This document shows positions 8,651 to 18,567 of a DNA stretch of 64,000 nucleotides, piece by piece; the first letter of the stretch is position 1; each line of letters opens with the position of its first letter. The DNA is from Fodinibius sp034521915 (GTDB taxonomy: Bacteria > Bacteroidota > Rhodothermia > Balneolales > Balneolaceae). Location: positions 1 to 64,000 of the forward strand of contig NZ_JAXHLU010000018.1 in assembly GCF_034521915.1 (NCBI RefSeq), in the 5' to 3' direction. The position numbers and the translations under genes are program-made. Below the pieces are notes generated by a model, which worked only from the letters and a program-made list of their open reading frames with translations, was not told the origin of the DNA and ran no database searches.

Positions 8651-9530
8651 ATGACGTGGGATGAATTTTTTAGTTATGTCCGGGACATCTTGAACTTTGA
8701 ATTGTTTAAGATGAGTGAGTCGCCCGTTACCATTGCTTCTATTCTGATTTTTCTTCTCCTGCTCACATTTTTTATTGGGATTGGAATATTTGCGAGACGA
8801 GCTTTGCAGCGACGTGTTTTAAAACGCTTTAAGGTTGATTCCGGCACCAGCTACACCTTATCACGCATTACCCAATATATGATCATTACCATTGGGGTGC
8901 TTGTATCATTTAATTTTGTGGGGATTAACCTAAGCAGCCTTACTGTCATATTTGGACTCCTTTCAGTAGGTATTGGTTTTGGTCTGCAAAATATAACCTC
9001 CAATTTTATATCGGGCCTTATTATTCTGTTTGAACGTCCCATTAGCGTGGGTGACCGGGTGATGGTTAATCAAATCGAAGGAGATGTTATTGAAATAAAT
9101 ATTCGAGCTACTATGGTGCGTACGGTGAATAATATTGTGATTATAGTGCCTAACTCGGATTTTGTATCCAAGGATGTAATCAATTACTCCCACGGCGACT
9201 CTACCTATCGGCTGGATATAAATGTAGGGGTTTCTTATGGCTCTGATTTAGATAATGTGCTAAAAGCACTGCAAGAGGTTGCTGATAATAATAGTTCGGT
9301 AATGAGGAATCCCCAATCGGAAGTACATATTATAGAGTTCGGTGACTCCTCATGGAATATGCAGCTTCGGGTATGGATTCCCGATGTTAAACAGTATCCT
9401 AAAATTCGCAATGAACTTGAATCAGGCGATTGTACGCACGTTCAGAAAATATGGCGTTGAGATTCCATTTCCCCAGCGCGATCTGCATGTTCGTTCCTCA
9501 GTGAAGTTGCCCGTAGATAGAGAGGGATAA
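8651..9530 (+). pseudogene. MscS-family mechanosensitive channel, frameshifted near 9420
   Basis: MscS channels release solutes on hypo-osmotic shock. The first frame (8651-9460) gives transmembrane helices to about residue 90, the pore helix region SVGIGFGLQNITSNFISG, then the beta domain RPISVGDRV. It breaks after residue 256 and ends in 13 unrelated residues. The next frame (+1) continues with NQAIVRTFRKYGVEIPFPQR, the expected MscS C-terminus, to a stop at 9528-9530. One extra base around CTTGAAT (about 9420) explains this. Corrected length is about 292 residues. It is either a recent mutation or an assembly error. Confidence 0.85.
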
Positions 9531-9543
9531 AAATAAAAGTAGA

Positions 9544-9561
9544 GTCACGGTGTATCGTGAC
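9544..9561 (+). terminator. Hairpin after MscS gene
   Basis: GTCACG (9544-9549) and CGTGAC (9556-9561) pair perfectly around a six-base loop, 14 bases after the restored MscS stop codon. No long T-run follows, so termination is plausible rather than certain. Confidence 0.45.
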
Positions 9562-9589
9562 CCTACATGAAGGTGTAATTATTATATAG

Positions 9590-9777
9590 GCCTTTGCAAA
9601 ACCATACTGTCATCGCGAATGTAATGCGGCGATCTCCTTTTAAAAGCTTTGATCGGGAGATTGCCTGCCTATGCCGAAGCTTTTGTTACATCATAAGCTT
9701 ATTTATAGAAGGCTCCGCGCAGGCAGGCTTCTCAGGCTCGCAGTGACAAGTTTAATTTTTAGGGGTTTTGCAAAGGC
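9590..9777. mobile_element. MITE-like intergenic repeat with 14-bp terminal inverted repeats
   Basis: GCCTTTGCAAAACC at 9590-9603 is the exact reverse complement of 9764-9777. Inside the 188-base unit, 9663-9670 (GCCTGCCT) and 9721-9728 (AGGCAGGC) also pair, so much of the element could fold on itself. There is no reading frame. It resembles a non-autonomous transposable repeat sitting between two convergent genes. No clean target-site duplication is visible. Confidence 0.65.
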
Positions 9778-9797
9778 TTCTTATAGTTTTTGAACGG

Positions 9798-12700
9798 TTA
9801 ATTTTCTATCGGGATGGCATCCTGATCCATTTCCTGGATAAGCTCAGAAGCATCTCCTTCTAAAATGGGTTTAACGCGCTTAAACTGTTTATCAACTTTT
9901 GCTGCCAAATCCTCGTAAACCGCATATTGCTGTTCTGTCGGGCGCCCGTCACCGGTACCTACTGTGTTGGCCAGAGAAGCCAGCTTGTTATTCAGCTTAA
10001 TAGGATAGTTTAGCACATCCTGGAACGACTCAGCTTTTGTCTGCATCAATTTCCCTTCCACATCCGAAAGGGTCGTTAGCATGGCATCAACGCGTTCTTG
10101 TACTTCGTCGTTATCGGAATAATCTGATTTTATTCCATTCAGCTCTTCGCGCACTTCACGAATGCGGTTGATGGTTTTGTGCGTTGTATCCAGCTTGCTG
10201 ATAATCGTCTGATGCAGATCGAACTGAGCCTCGAAATCATCCTGCGTGACATCAATGCGGGGATCTTTGGTGATTTCGAACTCTTGGGTCATCAGCGTTT
10301 GATCATCCACAATCAAGCGCACCTCGTAGGTGCCTGGAACAGCCGTTGGTCCACGGGTAGAGCCGGCCCACAGAATTTGCCGTCCCTCTAAGTCTGTAGC
10401 TCCGGGATAGCGCATATTCCAGACAAAGGTATTCTGTCCTTGCTTGGTGGTCAGCACATCAGAAGGGACCTCGTGTTCTTTTTCATGGAATTCCTCGGAC
10501 TCTTTTACCTCATTGCCATCCAAATCTTCTTTATTGGAAAAAGTGCGAATGACATCACCGTCCGATTCGGCAAAATGTAGCTCAACTTCCTGATCGGAAA
10601 TTTTCGTATTTAGATTATAATGGACTACTACGCCATCCTCAGGATTTTCGCCCAGCGTTTGCCCGGGATCGGGTTCGGCGTGATTTCCAAACAGGTAGGT
10701 TGTTTCCGGCTGATAGAGATAGTAATCCGATTGCGTGACTTGATCACCAAGCTGGTGCAGTACGGATAGATCATCGAGTACCCAGAATGAGCGACCCTGT
10801 GTGGCTACCACCAGATCTTTGTCGCGCTTATGGACTGTTAGATCAGTAATGGGTACGGCGGGCAAGTTGAGCTGAAGAGGTTGCCAGAGTTCTCCATCAT
10901 TGAACGAAACATAAACACCCGTTTCGGTACCAGCATAAAGCAGTCCTTCTTTATTGGGATCTTCACGAATTACGCGCGTGAAATCCTTGCTGGGAATACC
11001 GGTAGTAATTTTGGTCCAGCTCTGTCCGTAGTCATCTGTTTTATATAGCATCGGCTGAAAGTCATCAAATTTATAACGCGTAGCAGCTAGGTAAGCTGTC
11101 CCGGCATCGTGGGGCGATGGATCGATGATGCTGGCCATAGCTTCGGGCATGCCATCAGGCGTTACCTCGGTCCAGCTGTCCCCATTGTCGCGGCTAACGT
11201 GGATAAGACCATCATCGGCACCCGTCCACAGAACGCCGGGTTCAACGGGAGATTCCGCGAAGGTAAAGATGGTGTTATAATATTCAATGCTGGTATCATC
11301 TTTAGTAATAGGTCCGCCCGATTGGCCCTGCTTGGATTTGTCATTGCGCGTTAAATCTTCGCTGATGGTATCCCAGCTCATTCCCTCATCATCCGAACGG
11401 TGTACAAATTGTGACGTGGCATATAGGATATCCGGATTATGCGGAGAAATATAGATGGGGAAGGTCCACTGGAAGCGATATTTCAGATCCTTGGCACCGG
11501 CTCCCATCGGATTATCCGGCCACACGTCAATACGATCACTTTGATCCGTAAAGTCATTAAACTTATTAAAGTATCCTCCGTAACTACCACCATAGGTTAC
11601 ATTGGGATTTTCTGGGTCAGGAGCGATATAGCCACTTTCGCCACCGGCTACAGGATGCCAGTCGCGCGTTTCAATGCCATAGTCGGCTGTACGACTTTTA
11701 ATGCCCACAGTGCTGTTATCTTGCTGGGCCCCGTAAATGCGATAGGGAAATTCGTTATCAGTAATTACCTGGTAAAACTGGCCGGTAGCATATTTGTGAT
11801 ACGATGACCAGCTTTTGCCGTCGTTATAGGAAACCTGTCCGCCGCCATCATCAGCTACGACCATCCGATCACCGTCATTGGGATCTATCCAAAGATCGTG
11901 GTGATCGCCGTGCGGGGTTCCTATGCGATCAAACGATTCGCCGCCGTCGGTAGATTTATAAAATCCTACATTGAGTACGTACACTTCATCTGCGTCCTCG
12001 GTATCGGCCACAATATGCGTGTAATACCAGGCTCGTTGACGCAGTTCGCGATTACTGTTGACGCGATTCCAGGTTTCACCGCTGTCATCAGAGCGGAAAA
12101 CACCACCGTTTTCATTTTCGATAATCGTCCAAACGCGATCGGGGTTGACAGGAGAAACCGCTACGCCAATTTTGCCCATCAGCCCTTTGGGCATGCCGGG
12201 ACGTTCAGAGATATTAGTCCAGGTTTCGCCGCCATCTGTACTTTTATATAGGCCGCTGCCTTCACCACCGCTCGACATTTTCCACGGATTGCGATAGGCT
12301 TCCCATAGAGAAGCATATAAAATGTCAGGATTAGTGGGGTCAACTTCGACATCAACAGCACCCGTAAATTTATTGTGATACAATACCTTTTCCCAGGTGT
12401 CACCACCATCCGTCGTTTTGTAGACGCCGCGCTCTTCGTTGCCCTCGGTTCCAAAGGCATGACCCATTACAGCCACCCAGGCAACATCTTCGTTCTTGGG
12501 ATGTACGGCAATTTCGCCAATAAAATGGGATTCCGGCAGGCCAATATGCTCCCATGTTTTACCGCCATTGGTGGTCTTGTACATTCCGTCTCCGGCCGAC
12601 ATATTTCCGCGGATACAGGTTTCTCCCATGCCCGCATATATGACATTACTGTTAGATGGAGCTGCTGTTAAGCGCACCGACCGATCCGGTTTTAAAATCA

Positions 12701-13014
12701 CCGTCCGAAACATTCACCCAGTTTTTGCCGCCATCTGTCGTTTTATAGACGCCACCGCCGGTAAAGCCCGTATAATAAGTATGCGGCTGATCGGGATGTC
12801 CGGTAACAGCTACCGACCGTCCACCGCGAAATGGACCTATATTTCGGTAATCTAAGTTTTGCAGATAGGGTGACTCGAATGATACTTCGTCAATGTCTTT
12901 TGCTTGATCTGAACCGCCAAAGCGTTGAGCCTCGGCAGAGAATGAAATCCCCATAAAAAGAAGGGCAGCAATAGTTATTATGGCGTATTTAAATTTTTGG
13001 TTGTGCAATAACAT
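9798..13014 (-). pseudogene. Secreted BNR/VPS10-type beta-propeller protein, frameshifted near 12675
   Basis: A large exported protein of the WD40/YVTN/BNR, sortilin-like (VPS10) family. The start at 13014 gives a signal peptide ending at SAEAQ. Asp-box motifs (YKTTDGGKNW, YKSTDGGETW, FRSDDSGETW, YKTDDYGQSW) recur through about 620 residues and build two propellers. The last 300 residues are a family-specific tail. The N-terminal frame runs to SVGAL and then reaches a stop at 12652. The downstream frame resumes with TAAPSNSNVIYAG. One extra base near 12675 restores about 1,071 residues. Role unknown; peptidase-associated or exoglycosidase-like roles have been guessed for relatives. Confidence 0.85.
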
Positions 13015-13162
13015 ATATCCCTGGGTTGTGTTTAAATTAGTTTCGCCTGTTATAGAAAATGCAATGTATAAAAAATGGATTATAGAATTTGGTAAAATTT
13101 TGTGAAGTAAATTTCTACATAACATGCTGTAATGCTCTTGCATTATGCTTACTTTTGGAGCT

Positions 13163-14389
13163 ATGAAAACAACCGGATTTATAGCCAGACGTTATTTATT
13201 TTCGCGCAAGCATATCTCGCTGATATCCACGCTTACCATCATCAGTATCATAGGGGTAACTATTGGTACGGCGCTGCTTATTGTCGTGCTTTCGGTGTTC
13301 AATGGTTTTTTTGATGTGATTCAGGGACTACTCCTTCAGAACGATCCCGACCTGCGTATAGAGTCTGCTGCTTCTAATTCTTTTCTTTTTACAGGGGATA
13401 TGGAGCAGAAGCTGGCCGATATTCCGGAAGTACAGGCGATGGCGTCGTATATAGAAGGAAAGGCACTGCTGGCATTTAAGCACAGTGATGATAAAGTAGT
13501 ACAGGTGCAGGGAATAGATCCCGATCAATATTTTGAGGTAAACAATTTTGATGAAAGTATTAATGAGGGTACGCTGGATTTATCCGTTCGCAATCAAAGG
13601 CCGGGGATGTTGGTTAACGGACAGTTGATGAATGAGCTAAATCTTAGAATTAATGATGAAGTTGTTTTGTTAAGTGCCGCCGGAATGCGCAAGTCGCTTA
13701 CGCAGTTTTCTCTTCCACGCAGTTTCCGGTTTCAAATTCGAGGCAGCTATTCGCAGCTTCAAATCACCGAAAGTCCCGGCGTTTTTATTGATAAAGAAGC
13801 AGCACAGCGACTGTTCGAAATGCGGAATACCGTTTCGGGAGTTGATTTGCGCATATCTGATACCGATGAGGCAGAATCCGTGAAAGAGAAGTTACAGGCC
13901 TCACTGGGATCGGAGTATGAAATATCTACCTGGTATGATTTACAGAAACCGCTATATGATGTGATGTATCTTGAAAAATGGAGTTCCTATGTCATTTTAA
14001 TGATTATCGTACTGGTGGCCGTACTCAATATTATTGGCTCGCTAACGATGATTGTCATCCAGAAAAATCGGGATATTGGAATATTGCTGACGATGGGTTT
14101 TACCCCGTCAGATATTAAAAATATATTTGTCCGCCAGGGATTTTATATTGGCATTATTGGGTGTGTAATTGGCGGAGGGGTAGGTTTGCTACTCAGCTGG
14201 ATGCAACAGCAATACGGACTCATAAAGCTATCATCGGCCTTTATTATTGATGCCTACCCGGTAAGTATTAGTTCTGTTGATGTTAGCATTGTATTGGCGG
14301 GAAGTTTAGTGCTTTGTCTGTTGGCCAGTTGGTACCCCGCAAAAAGAGCGGCAGAGGTAGAGCCGGCTGATGCAATCAGGTACGATTAA
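13163..14389 (+). CDS. LolC/LolE-type ABC transporter permease (FtsX domain)
   Basis: An inner-membrane permease that with a LolD-like ATPase would extract lipoproteins. An N-terminal TM helix (about residues 15-45) follows FIARRYLFSRKH, then a large periplasmic MacB-like domain, and three C-terminal TM helices with the FtsX block (VAVLNIIGSLTMIV, then QKNRDIGILLTMGFTPSDI). The first in-frame ATG is 13145. I prefer 13163 because the protein then begins MKTTGFIARRYL as in homologues and GGAG lies just upstream. The ATPase is not adjacent. A MarR gene converges 4 bases away. Confidence 0.88.
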   Translation: MKTTGFIARRYLFSRKHISLISTLTIISIIGVTIGTALLIVVLSVFNGFFDVIQGLLLQNDPDLRIESAASNSFLFTGDMEQKLADIPEVQAMASYIEGKALLAFKHSDDKVVQVQGIDPDQYFEVNNFDESINEGTLDLSVRNQRPGMLVNGQLMNELNLRINDEVVLLSAAGMRKSLTQFSLPRSFRFQIRGSYSQLQITESPGVFIDKEAAQRLFEMRNTVSGVDLRISDTDEAESVKEKLQASLGSEYEISTWYDLQKPLYDVMYLEKWSSYVILMIIVLVAVLNIIGSLTMIVIQKNRDIGILLTMGFTPSDIKNIFVRQGFYIGIIGCVIGGGVGLLLSWMQQQYGLIKLSSAFIIDAYPVSISSVDVSIVLAGSLVLCLLASWYPAKRAAEVEPADAIRYD

Positions 14390-14393
14390 GCAA

Positions 14394-14840
14394 CTACTCC
14401 TGAAGGCCTAATTTTTTGCAGATATTGGCAAGTTGTTCCAGCTCCTCATCTGATAAAACCTCAAACTCCTTCTTTATGCGTGCCAGATGTTTGGGAAAGT
14501 AATTGGATATAAATTCTTCTCCTTCATCGGTAAGGTGAATGAGCATTGATCGTCGGTCTTCGGGATCCTGATGGCGTTCTACCCAACCGCTTTTCTCAAG
14601 ATTATCAATTACAAGGGTGATGTTGCCTCCGCTTTTCAGGAGTTTTTCTCCCAGTGCTTTCTGATTAAGCGGACCTAAGTGCAACAGGGCTTCCAGCACT
14701 CCAAACTGGCTTATAGTTAATCCAACATCATTAAGCTGTCTATTTAGTCGGTTGTTAAGCGAGTCGGTTGCCCGCATTAATTTAATAAATGCGTTTAACG
14801 TCTTCTCTTCACGGTCACTGCCTTGATAGTGCGTACCCAT
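14394..14840 (-). CDS. MarR family transcriptional regulator
   Basis: A 148-residue dimeric winged-helix repressor. The order is a dimerisation helix, then LTISQFGVLEALLHLGPLNQKAL, the recognition region KSGGNITLVIDNLEKSGWVER, and wing DPEDRRSMLIHLTDEGEE. These are clear MarR hallmarks. No cysteine sensor is seen. The effector and targets are not evident from the neighbours, which are a convergent permease and exonuclease III. Confidence 0.9.
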   Translation of the reverse strand: MGTHYQGSDREEKTLNAFIKLMRATDSLNNRLNRQLNDVGLTISQFGVLEALLHLGPLNQKALGEKLLKSGGNITLVIDNLEKSGWVERHQDPEDRRSMLIHLTDEGEEFISNYFPKHLARIKKEFEVLSDEELEQLANICKKLGLQE

Positions 14841-14914
14841 TATTTTTAAGCTAAATTATTGAATATTGAATGATGCGCAGTAATTAATATATAAGTTAGT
14901 GAATGGGAAAGCCA

Positions 14915-15682
14915 TTAAAGGTTATAATTAATGGTTACAGGAGCATGATCGGATAAATCCCATTCCATTTCGATGACTGCTTCCTCGGCGGCATCGAGCA
15001 GTTCTGGACCTGTCATATGGTAATCAATTCTCCAGCCCTTGTTTCGCTCTTTGGATGCAGCCCGGTAGCTCCACCAACTATACAGATCTTCTTCATCTTT
15101 GTGTAATTGTCGATATATATCTTCAAAACCGGTTTGTAGTAGGCGCGTGACCCACTCTCGTTCTTCGGGTAAGAATCCCGAAGTATTTTTATTTCGCTTT
15201 GGATTATGGATATCGATAGGCTTGTGGCAGATGTTATAATCGCCACACATTATGATGGGTTTCTCATTAGATAGAAACTTTTGGGCAAAGGGAAGAAAAT
15301 ATTCCAGGAATTCCATTTTTAAATCCTGGCGTTCATCACCCGTTGTACCACTGGGCGCATAAATAGAGAATACGTAGAGATCCTCAAATTCTGCCATTAT
15401 CACGCGTCCCTCGCTGTCAATCCAGTTCACGCCCATTCCTTTTTCTATGCGGATGGGGTCCTGCTTTGATAAAATACCCACGCCCGAATATCCTTTCTTT
15501 TCGGCGGTATGATAGGCCTCGTGATAATTTAATTTTTGAATTGGACCTGGAATCTGATGCTCCATGGCCCGTAATTCCTGAATGCAGATAATATCAGGAT
15601 CGGTTTGGTCAACCCAGTCTGTAAAACCGTGCCGATGTGCCGCGCGGATACCGTTTACGTTGAGGGATGAGATTTTAAGCAT
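14915..15682 (-). CDS. xth: Exodeoxyribonuclease III
   Basis: An AP endonuclease/3'-exonuclease of base excision repair, 255 residues. Catalytic motifs: SLNVNGIRAA (Asn7 equivalent), CIQELRA (metal Glu), YAPSG, CGDYNICH (Asp/Asn pair), WRIDYHM, and the terminal SDHAPVT (catalytic Asp-His). Start codon ATG at 15682 gives the canonical N-terminus. Identification is firm. Confidence 0.96.
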   Translation of the reverse strand: MLKISSLNVNGIRAAHRHGFTDWVDQTDPDIICIQELRAMEHQIPGPIQKLNYHEAYHTAEKKGYSGVGILSKQDPIRIEKGMGVNWIDSEGRVIMAEFEDLYVFSIYAPSGTTGDERQDLKMEFLEYFLPFAQKFLSNEKPIIMCGDYNICHKPIDIHNPKRNKNTSGFLPEEREWVTRLLQTGFEDIYRQLHKDEEDLYSWWSYRAASKERNKGWRIDYHMTGPELLDAAEEAVIEMEWDLSDHAPVTINYNL

Positions 15683-15746
15683 GGGATAAAGGTAATTTCT
15701 TTTTTAGATCAGCAGTTTTTTTATGGTACCTAAGTCTATTAGTTGA

Positions 15747-16217
15747 GTGAAAAGTGAGAAGAAAGAAGATCTGTAAGGATAGTTCTTTTCTCAGGTCTTA
15801 TTATATATACAATGATAATTTAAATGATGATTTTATGTTAGATCTAAGTCACAAGAAGATGATTGTTTGGGATAAGGGAATACAGTTAATAAAAGAAGTT
15901 TATCGGATTACGGATTCCTTTCCCAGTGAGGAAAAATTTGGTCTCGTTAGTCAGCTTAGAAGAGCTTCTGTTTCTATTATTTCAAATATTTCAGAAGGTG
16001 AAGCCCGAAAAACCAAAAAAGAAAAACGTAGATTCTATGAAATTTCTTGTGCTTCTTTGGTGGAGATTGATGCCCAAATCGAGATATCATTAGAGCTTGG
16101 TTTTATTAGCAAAAAAGAAGTTAGAAAACTATCGGAATTACTAAACGAATGTTTCGCAATGTTATCGAAACTTAAGACAAGTCGATAATTAATTACTTCT
16201 TGCTTTTCACTTCTCAC
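15747..16217. mobile_element. Inverted-repeat-bounded unit carrying a four-helix-bundle gene
   Basis: Positions 15747-15768 and 16196-16217 are 22-base inverted repeats with 19 matches (GTGAAAAGTGAGAAG-type on the left). They bracket only the four-helix-bundle gene, and the right end overlaps the tyrS stop codon. Genes of this family were first found in intervening sequences of 23S rRNA, which also have complementary ends that form a stem. A mobile or formerly mobile unit is the simplest reading. Confidence 0.5.
15835..16188 (+). CDS. Four-helix-bundle protein (23S rRNA intervening-sequence family)
   Basis: An about 117-residue helical protein with the family signature: KGIQLIKEVYRITDSFPSEE, LVSQLRRASVSIISNISEGE, then FYEISCASLVEIDAQIEISLE split over helices 3-4. 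Family structures are pentameric four-helix bundles of unknown role. A longer frame begins at 15754, but its first 27 residues are non-conserved and cover the terminal repeat, so 15835 is the likely start. It is lower in G+C than tyrS and xth and sits within the 22-bp inverted repeat. Confidence 0.85.
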   Translation: MLDLSHKKMIVWDKGIQLIKEVYRITDSFPSEEKFGLVSQLRRASVSIISNISEGEARKTKKEKRRFYEISCASLVEIDAQIEISLELGFISKKEVRKLSELLNECFAMLSKLKTSR

Positions 16218-17428
16218 TTTGCCTTAACTATAGCATAATTCCGCTTGCCAACTTTAAGCGTAAACTCCGTATCATCCTTAAAGGTCACGCTGTATCCTTT
16301 ATCAGAAACCTTTTCATCATCAATAGATATACCGCCCTGTTTAATCAGGCGCTTAGTCTGACCGTTACTGTCGGTAAAGCCGGCATCCGAAACAATATCC
16401 AACAGACGAACTTCAGTTCCCGCATCATATTCAAGGGTAGGAGCATCGTCTGGGATTTCATCACCCACTACCGTTTTTTCGAAGTGTTCTCGTGCAGCCT
16501 GTGCGGCTTCCTCTCCGTGATACATGCGCGTGATCACCAGCGCTAATTCGTGCTTGGTGTCGCGCGGATTTTTTTCTGCTTTTTCTTTGTATTTGGGCAG
16601 TTCATCCACATCAATATCTGAGAGTAGCTCAAACCAAGGGTAGATCAGGTCGTCAGGAATAGATAGCACTTTTCCGTACATATCATTGGCATCTTCTGTA
16701 ATACCGATGTAGTTATCATAAGATTTCGACATCTTCATAGTACCGTCAGTGCCAACGAGCAGGGGCATCATAAGAGCGATTTGTGGCTCTTGGCCATCAT
16801 CTTTTTGAAGTTCACGTCCTACAAGCAGATTAAACTTCTGATCGGTACCGCCGAGTTCCACATCAGACTGAAGGTGTACGGAATCCTGCCCCTGTGCAAG
16901 CGGATATAAAAACTCGTGCAGTGAAATGGGCTGATTGTTTTCGTAGCGCTTGGAAAAGTCGTCGCGCTCAATCATGCGAGCAACCGTCAGCTTTGAGGTT
17001 AACTTAATAACATCCTCAAAGTCCATTTTGCCGAGCCACTCCGAATTATATACGATAGTGGTTTTATCTTCGTCTAAAATCTTTGTGGCCTGGTCGAGAT
17101 AGGTTGCGGCATTTTCTTCGATCTCTTCACGGGACAGGGCCGGACGCGTTTCATTTTGTCCGGTGGGATCTCCGATAAGTGCTGTAAAGTCTCCAATAAT
17201 GAGTATAGCCTCGTGACCGAGATCCTGAAACTGTCGCAGCTTGCGAAGGATTACCGAATGTCCCAGGTGGAGATCGGGACGCGTAGGGTCGCAACCCAGC
17301 TTAATTTTAAGGGGTTCACCTTCTTTCTTTGAATTCTTGAGCTTTTCAACAAGCTCCTCTTCGGGTACGATTTCAACCGTACCTCTTCTAATTACTTCAA
17401 GTTGTTCGTTAACAGGTAAAAAATTCAT
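16214..17428 (-). CDS. tyrS: Tyrosyl-tRNA synthetase
   Basis: Charges tRNA-Tyr. The 404-residue length fits the TyrZ-like class. The HIGH variant PDLHLGHS is near residue 50 and KMSKS near 230. The specificity region DQKFNLLVGRELQ is near 195, and a C-terminal S4-like RNA-binding domain (IKQGGISIDDEKVSDKGY) closes the protein. It lies upstream of nothing on its own strand except the four-helix unit, whose right repeat covers its stop. cvpA precedes it by six bases, so it is probably in one operon with cvpA and yqeY. Confidence 0.97.
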   Translation of the reverse strand: MNFLPVNEQLEVIRRGTVEIVPEEELVEKLKNSKKEGEPLKIKLGCDPTRPDLHLGHSVILRKLRQFQDLGHEAILIIGDFTALIGDPTGQNETRPALSREEIEENAATYLDQATKILDEDKTTIVYNSEWLGKMDFEDVIKLTSKLTVARMIERDDFSKRYENNQPISLHEFLYPLAQGQDSVHLQSDVELGGTDQKFNLLVGRELQKDDGQEPQIALMMPLLVGTDGTMKMSKSYDNYIGITEDANDMYGKVLSIPDDLIYPWFELLSDIDVDELPKYKEKAEKNPRDTKHELALVITRMYHGEEAAQAAREHFEKTVVGDEIPDDAPTLEYDAGTEVRLLDIVSDAGFTDSNGQTKRLIKQGGISIDDEKVSDKGYSVTFKDDTEFTLKVGKRNYAIVKAK

Positions 17429-17434
17429 AAATAA

Positions 17435-18001
17435 TCAGGAATTGCTCTTTTCTAAAAATGGAAAATTTTCAATTGGATTATATTGCTCGAGCGTCTTCTG
17501 GATGGTCGTTGTAAAATTTTCGGCACCGGGATAAACGGTAGCAACCGTATCATAAGCCCATGGCGCCAAATAGATAACATAAGAATAGGTAGCCGAATTT
17601 TGTCGGGCTTCTTCGGAAGGGAAACTGAAGCCGGCAAGAATGAGCAGGATAGCACTAATAACGATACCGCTTTTTAGAAAGCCAAACGCGGCCCCTGCAA
17701 TGCGATTGATAAAATTCAGCTTAATAGTTTCTAAAAATTTCTTACTTAAAAATGCCGCAAGGTGAACAAGTGATAAGGTGCCCACAAAAATGATAATAGC
17801 CGAAATAAAGGGGATAAAAGAAGCACCTTCTTCAAAGAGTGGATTGATTGCTGCGCCAACAGGTTCCATATATTGAAAGGTGAGAAAAACGCCTAAAATA
17901 ATACCGACGATGCTGAGCACTTCCTTGATGATTCCATTAGCAAATCCGCGGTACGCGAAGTAAGCAATGGGAATCAGGATGAGGAAATCAATCAGATTCA
18001 T
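17435..18001 (-). CDS. cvpA: CvpA family membrane protein
   Basis: A 188-residue integral membrane protein with four hydrophobic helices. The family start MNLIDFLILIPIAYFAYRGF, then GIIKEVLSIVG, is followed by a later RIAGAAFGFLKSGIV block (near residue 100). CvpA affects colicin V export and envelope integrity in other bacteria; its molecular role is unsettled. It sits between yqeY (10 bases) and tyrS (6 bases) on the same strand. Confidence 0.9.
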   Translation of the reverse strand: MNLIDFLILIPIAYFAYRGFANGIIKEVLSIVGIILGVFLTFQYMEPVGAAINPLFEEGASFIPFISAIIIFVGTLSLVHLAAFLSKKFLETIKLNFINRIAGAAFGFLKSGIVISAILLILAGFSFPSEEARQNSATYSYVIYLAPWAYDTVATVYPGAENFTTTIQKTLEQYNPIENFPFLEKSNS

Positions 18002-18011
18002 CAGAACGCGG

Positions 18012-18467
18012 TTAAGAAAGTTCGTCTTTTACAACTTTACTGACTACAGACCCTTCCGCTTTTCCTTTTAGCTCCTGCATGAGTGCGCCCATAACTTGTC
18101 CCATGTCGGACATATCTTCGGCGCCAAGCTCCTCAATCTTTTCTTTCGCTTTATCACGCACTTCATCTTCAGAAAGCAATTCTGGCAGATAGGAGTTGAT
18201 AATCTCCAACTCTTTTTTTTCTGCATCAGCTAGGTCATTACGATCACCTTTTTCGAACTGCTCAATCGATTCCTTGCGCTGTTTGGCCGCTTTCATGAGC
18301 ACTTCAATAGTTTGCTCGTCAGAGAGTTCTCCTTCACCGCCTTTGCGTTCACTGATTTCCCGCTCCAGCAGTTTTGATTTTATAGATCGCAGTACACGCA
18401 GTTTATCCTGCTCTTTGTCCTTCATAGCCTGTTTGAGGTCGGCCATGATTTGATCTTTGATAGCCAT
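18012..18467 (-). CDS. yqeY: GatB/YqeY domain protein
   Basis: A stand-alone YqeY domain of about 151 residues, related to the tRNA-binding tail of GatB/GatE amidotransferase subunits; thought to bind tRNA-like ligands. The motifs KAMKDKEQDKLRVLRSIKSK, KQRKESIEQFEKGDR and ELEIINSYLP are characteristic. The longest frame starts at 18527, but that N-terminus lies within the rpm-operon terminator hairpin. MAIKDQIM at 18467 is the family-like start. Confidence 0.92.
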   Translation of the reverse strand: MAIKDQIMADLKQAMKDKEQDKLRVLRSIKSKLLEREISERKGGEGELSDEQTIEVLMKAAKQRKESIEQFEKGDRNDLADAEKKELEIINSYLPELLSEDEVRDKAKEKIEELGAEDMSDMGQVMGALMQELKGKAEGSVVSKVVKDELS

Positions 18468-18510
18468 AAAAATCGATTTTAAAATTGTTGAGGGTCGAAC
18501 AAGCTCATAA

Positions 18511-18548
18511 AAAAAGGCTCCACCCACTCATGCGGATGCAACCTTTTT
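18511..18548 (-). terminator. Terminator after rpmB-rpmG-DUF4295
   Basis: On the minus strand a 15-base imperfect stem (18534-18548 with 18511-18525, AAAAAGG...CCTTTTT) ends in a T-run, 20 bases after the DUF4295 stop. It separates the ribosomal protein operon from yqeY. Confidence 0.75.
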
Positions 18549-18567
18549 ATCAAATAAAGAAAAACTG

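Noticed and set aside
12652..13143. Separate 163-residue gene before the BNR protein
   Set aside because: It is the N-terminal part of the same BNR/VPS10 protein in another frame, not an independent gene.
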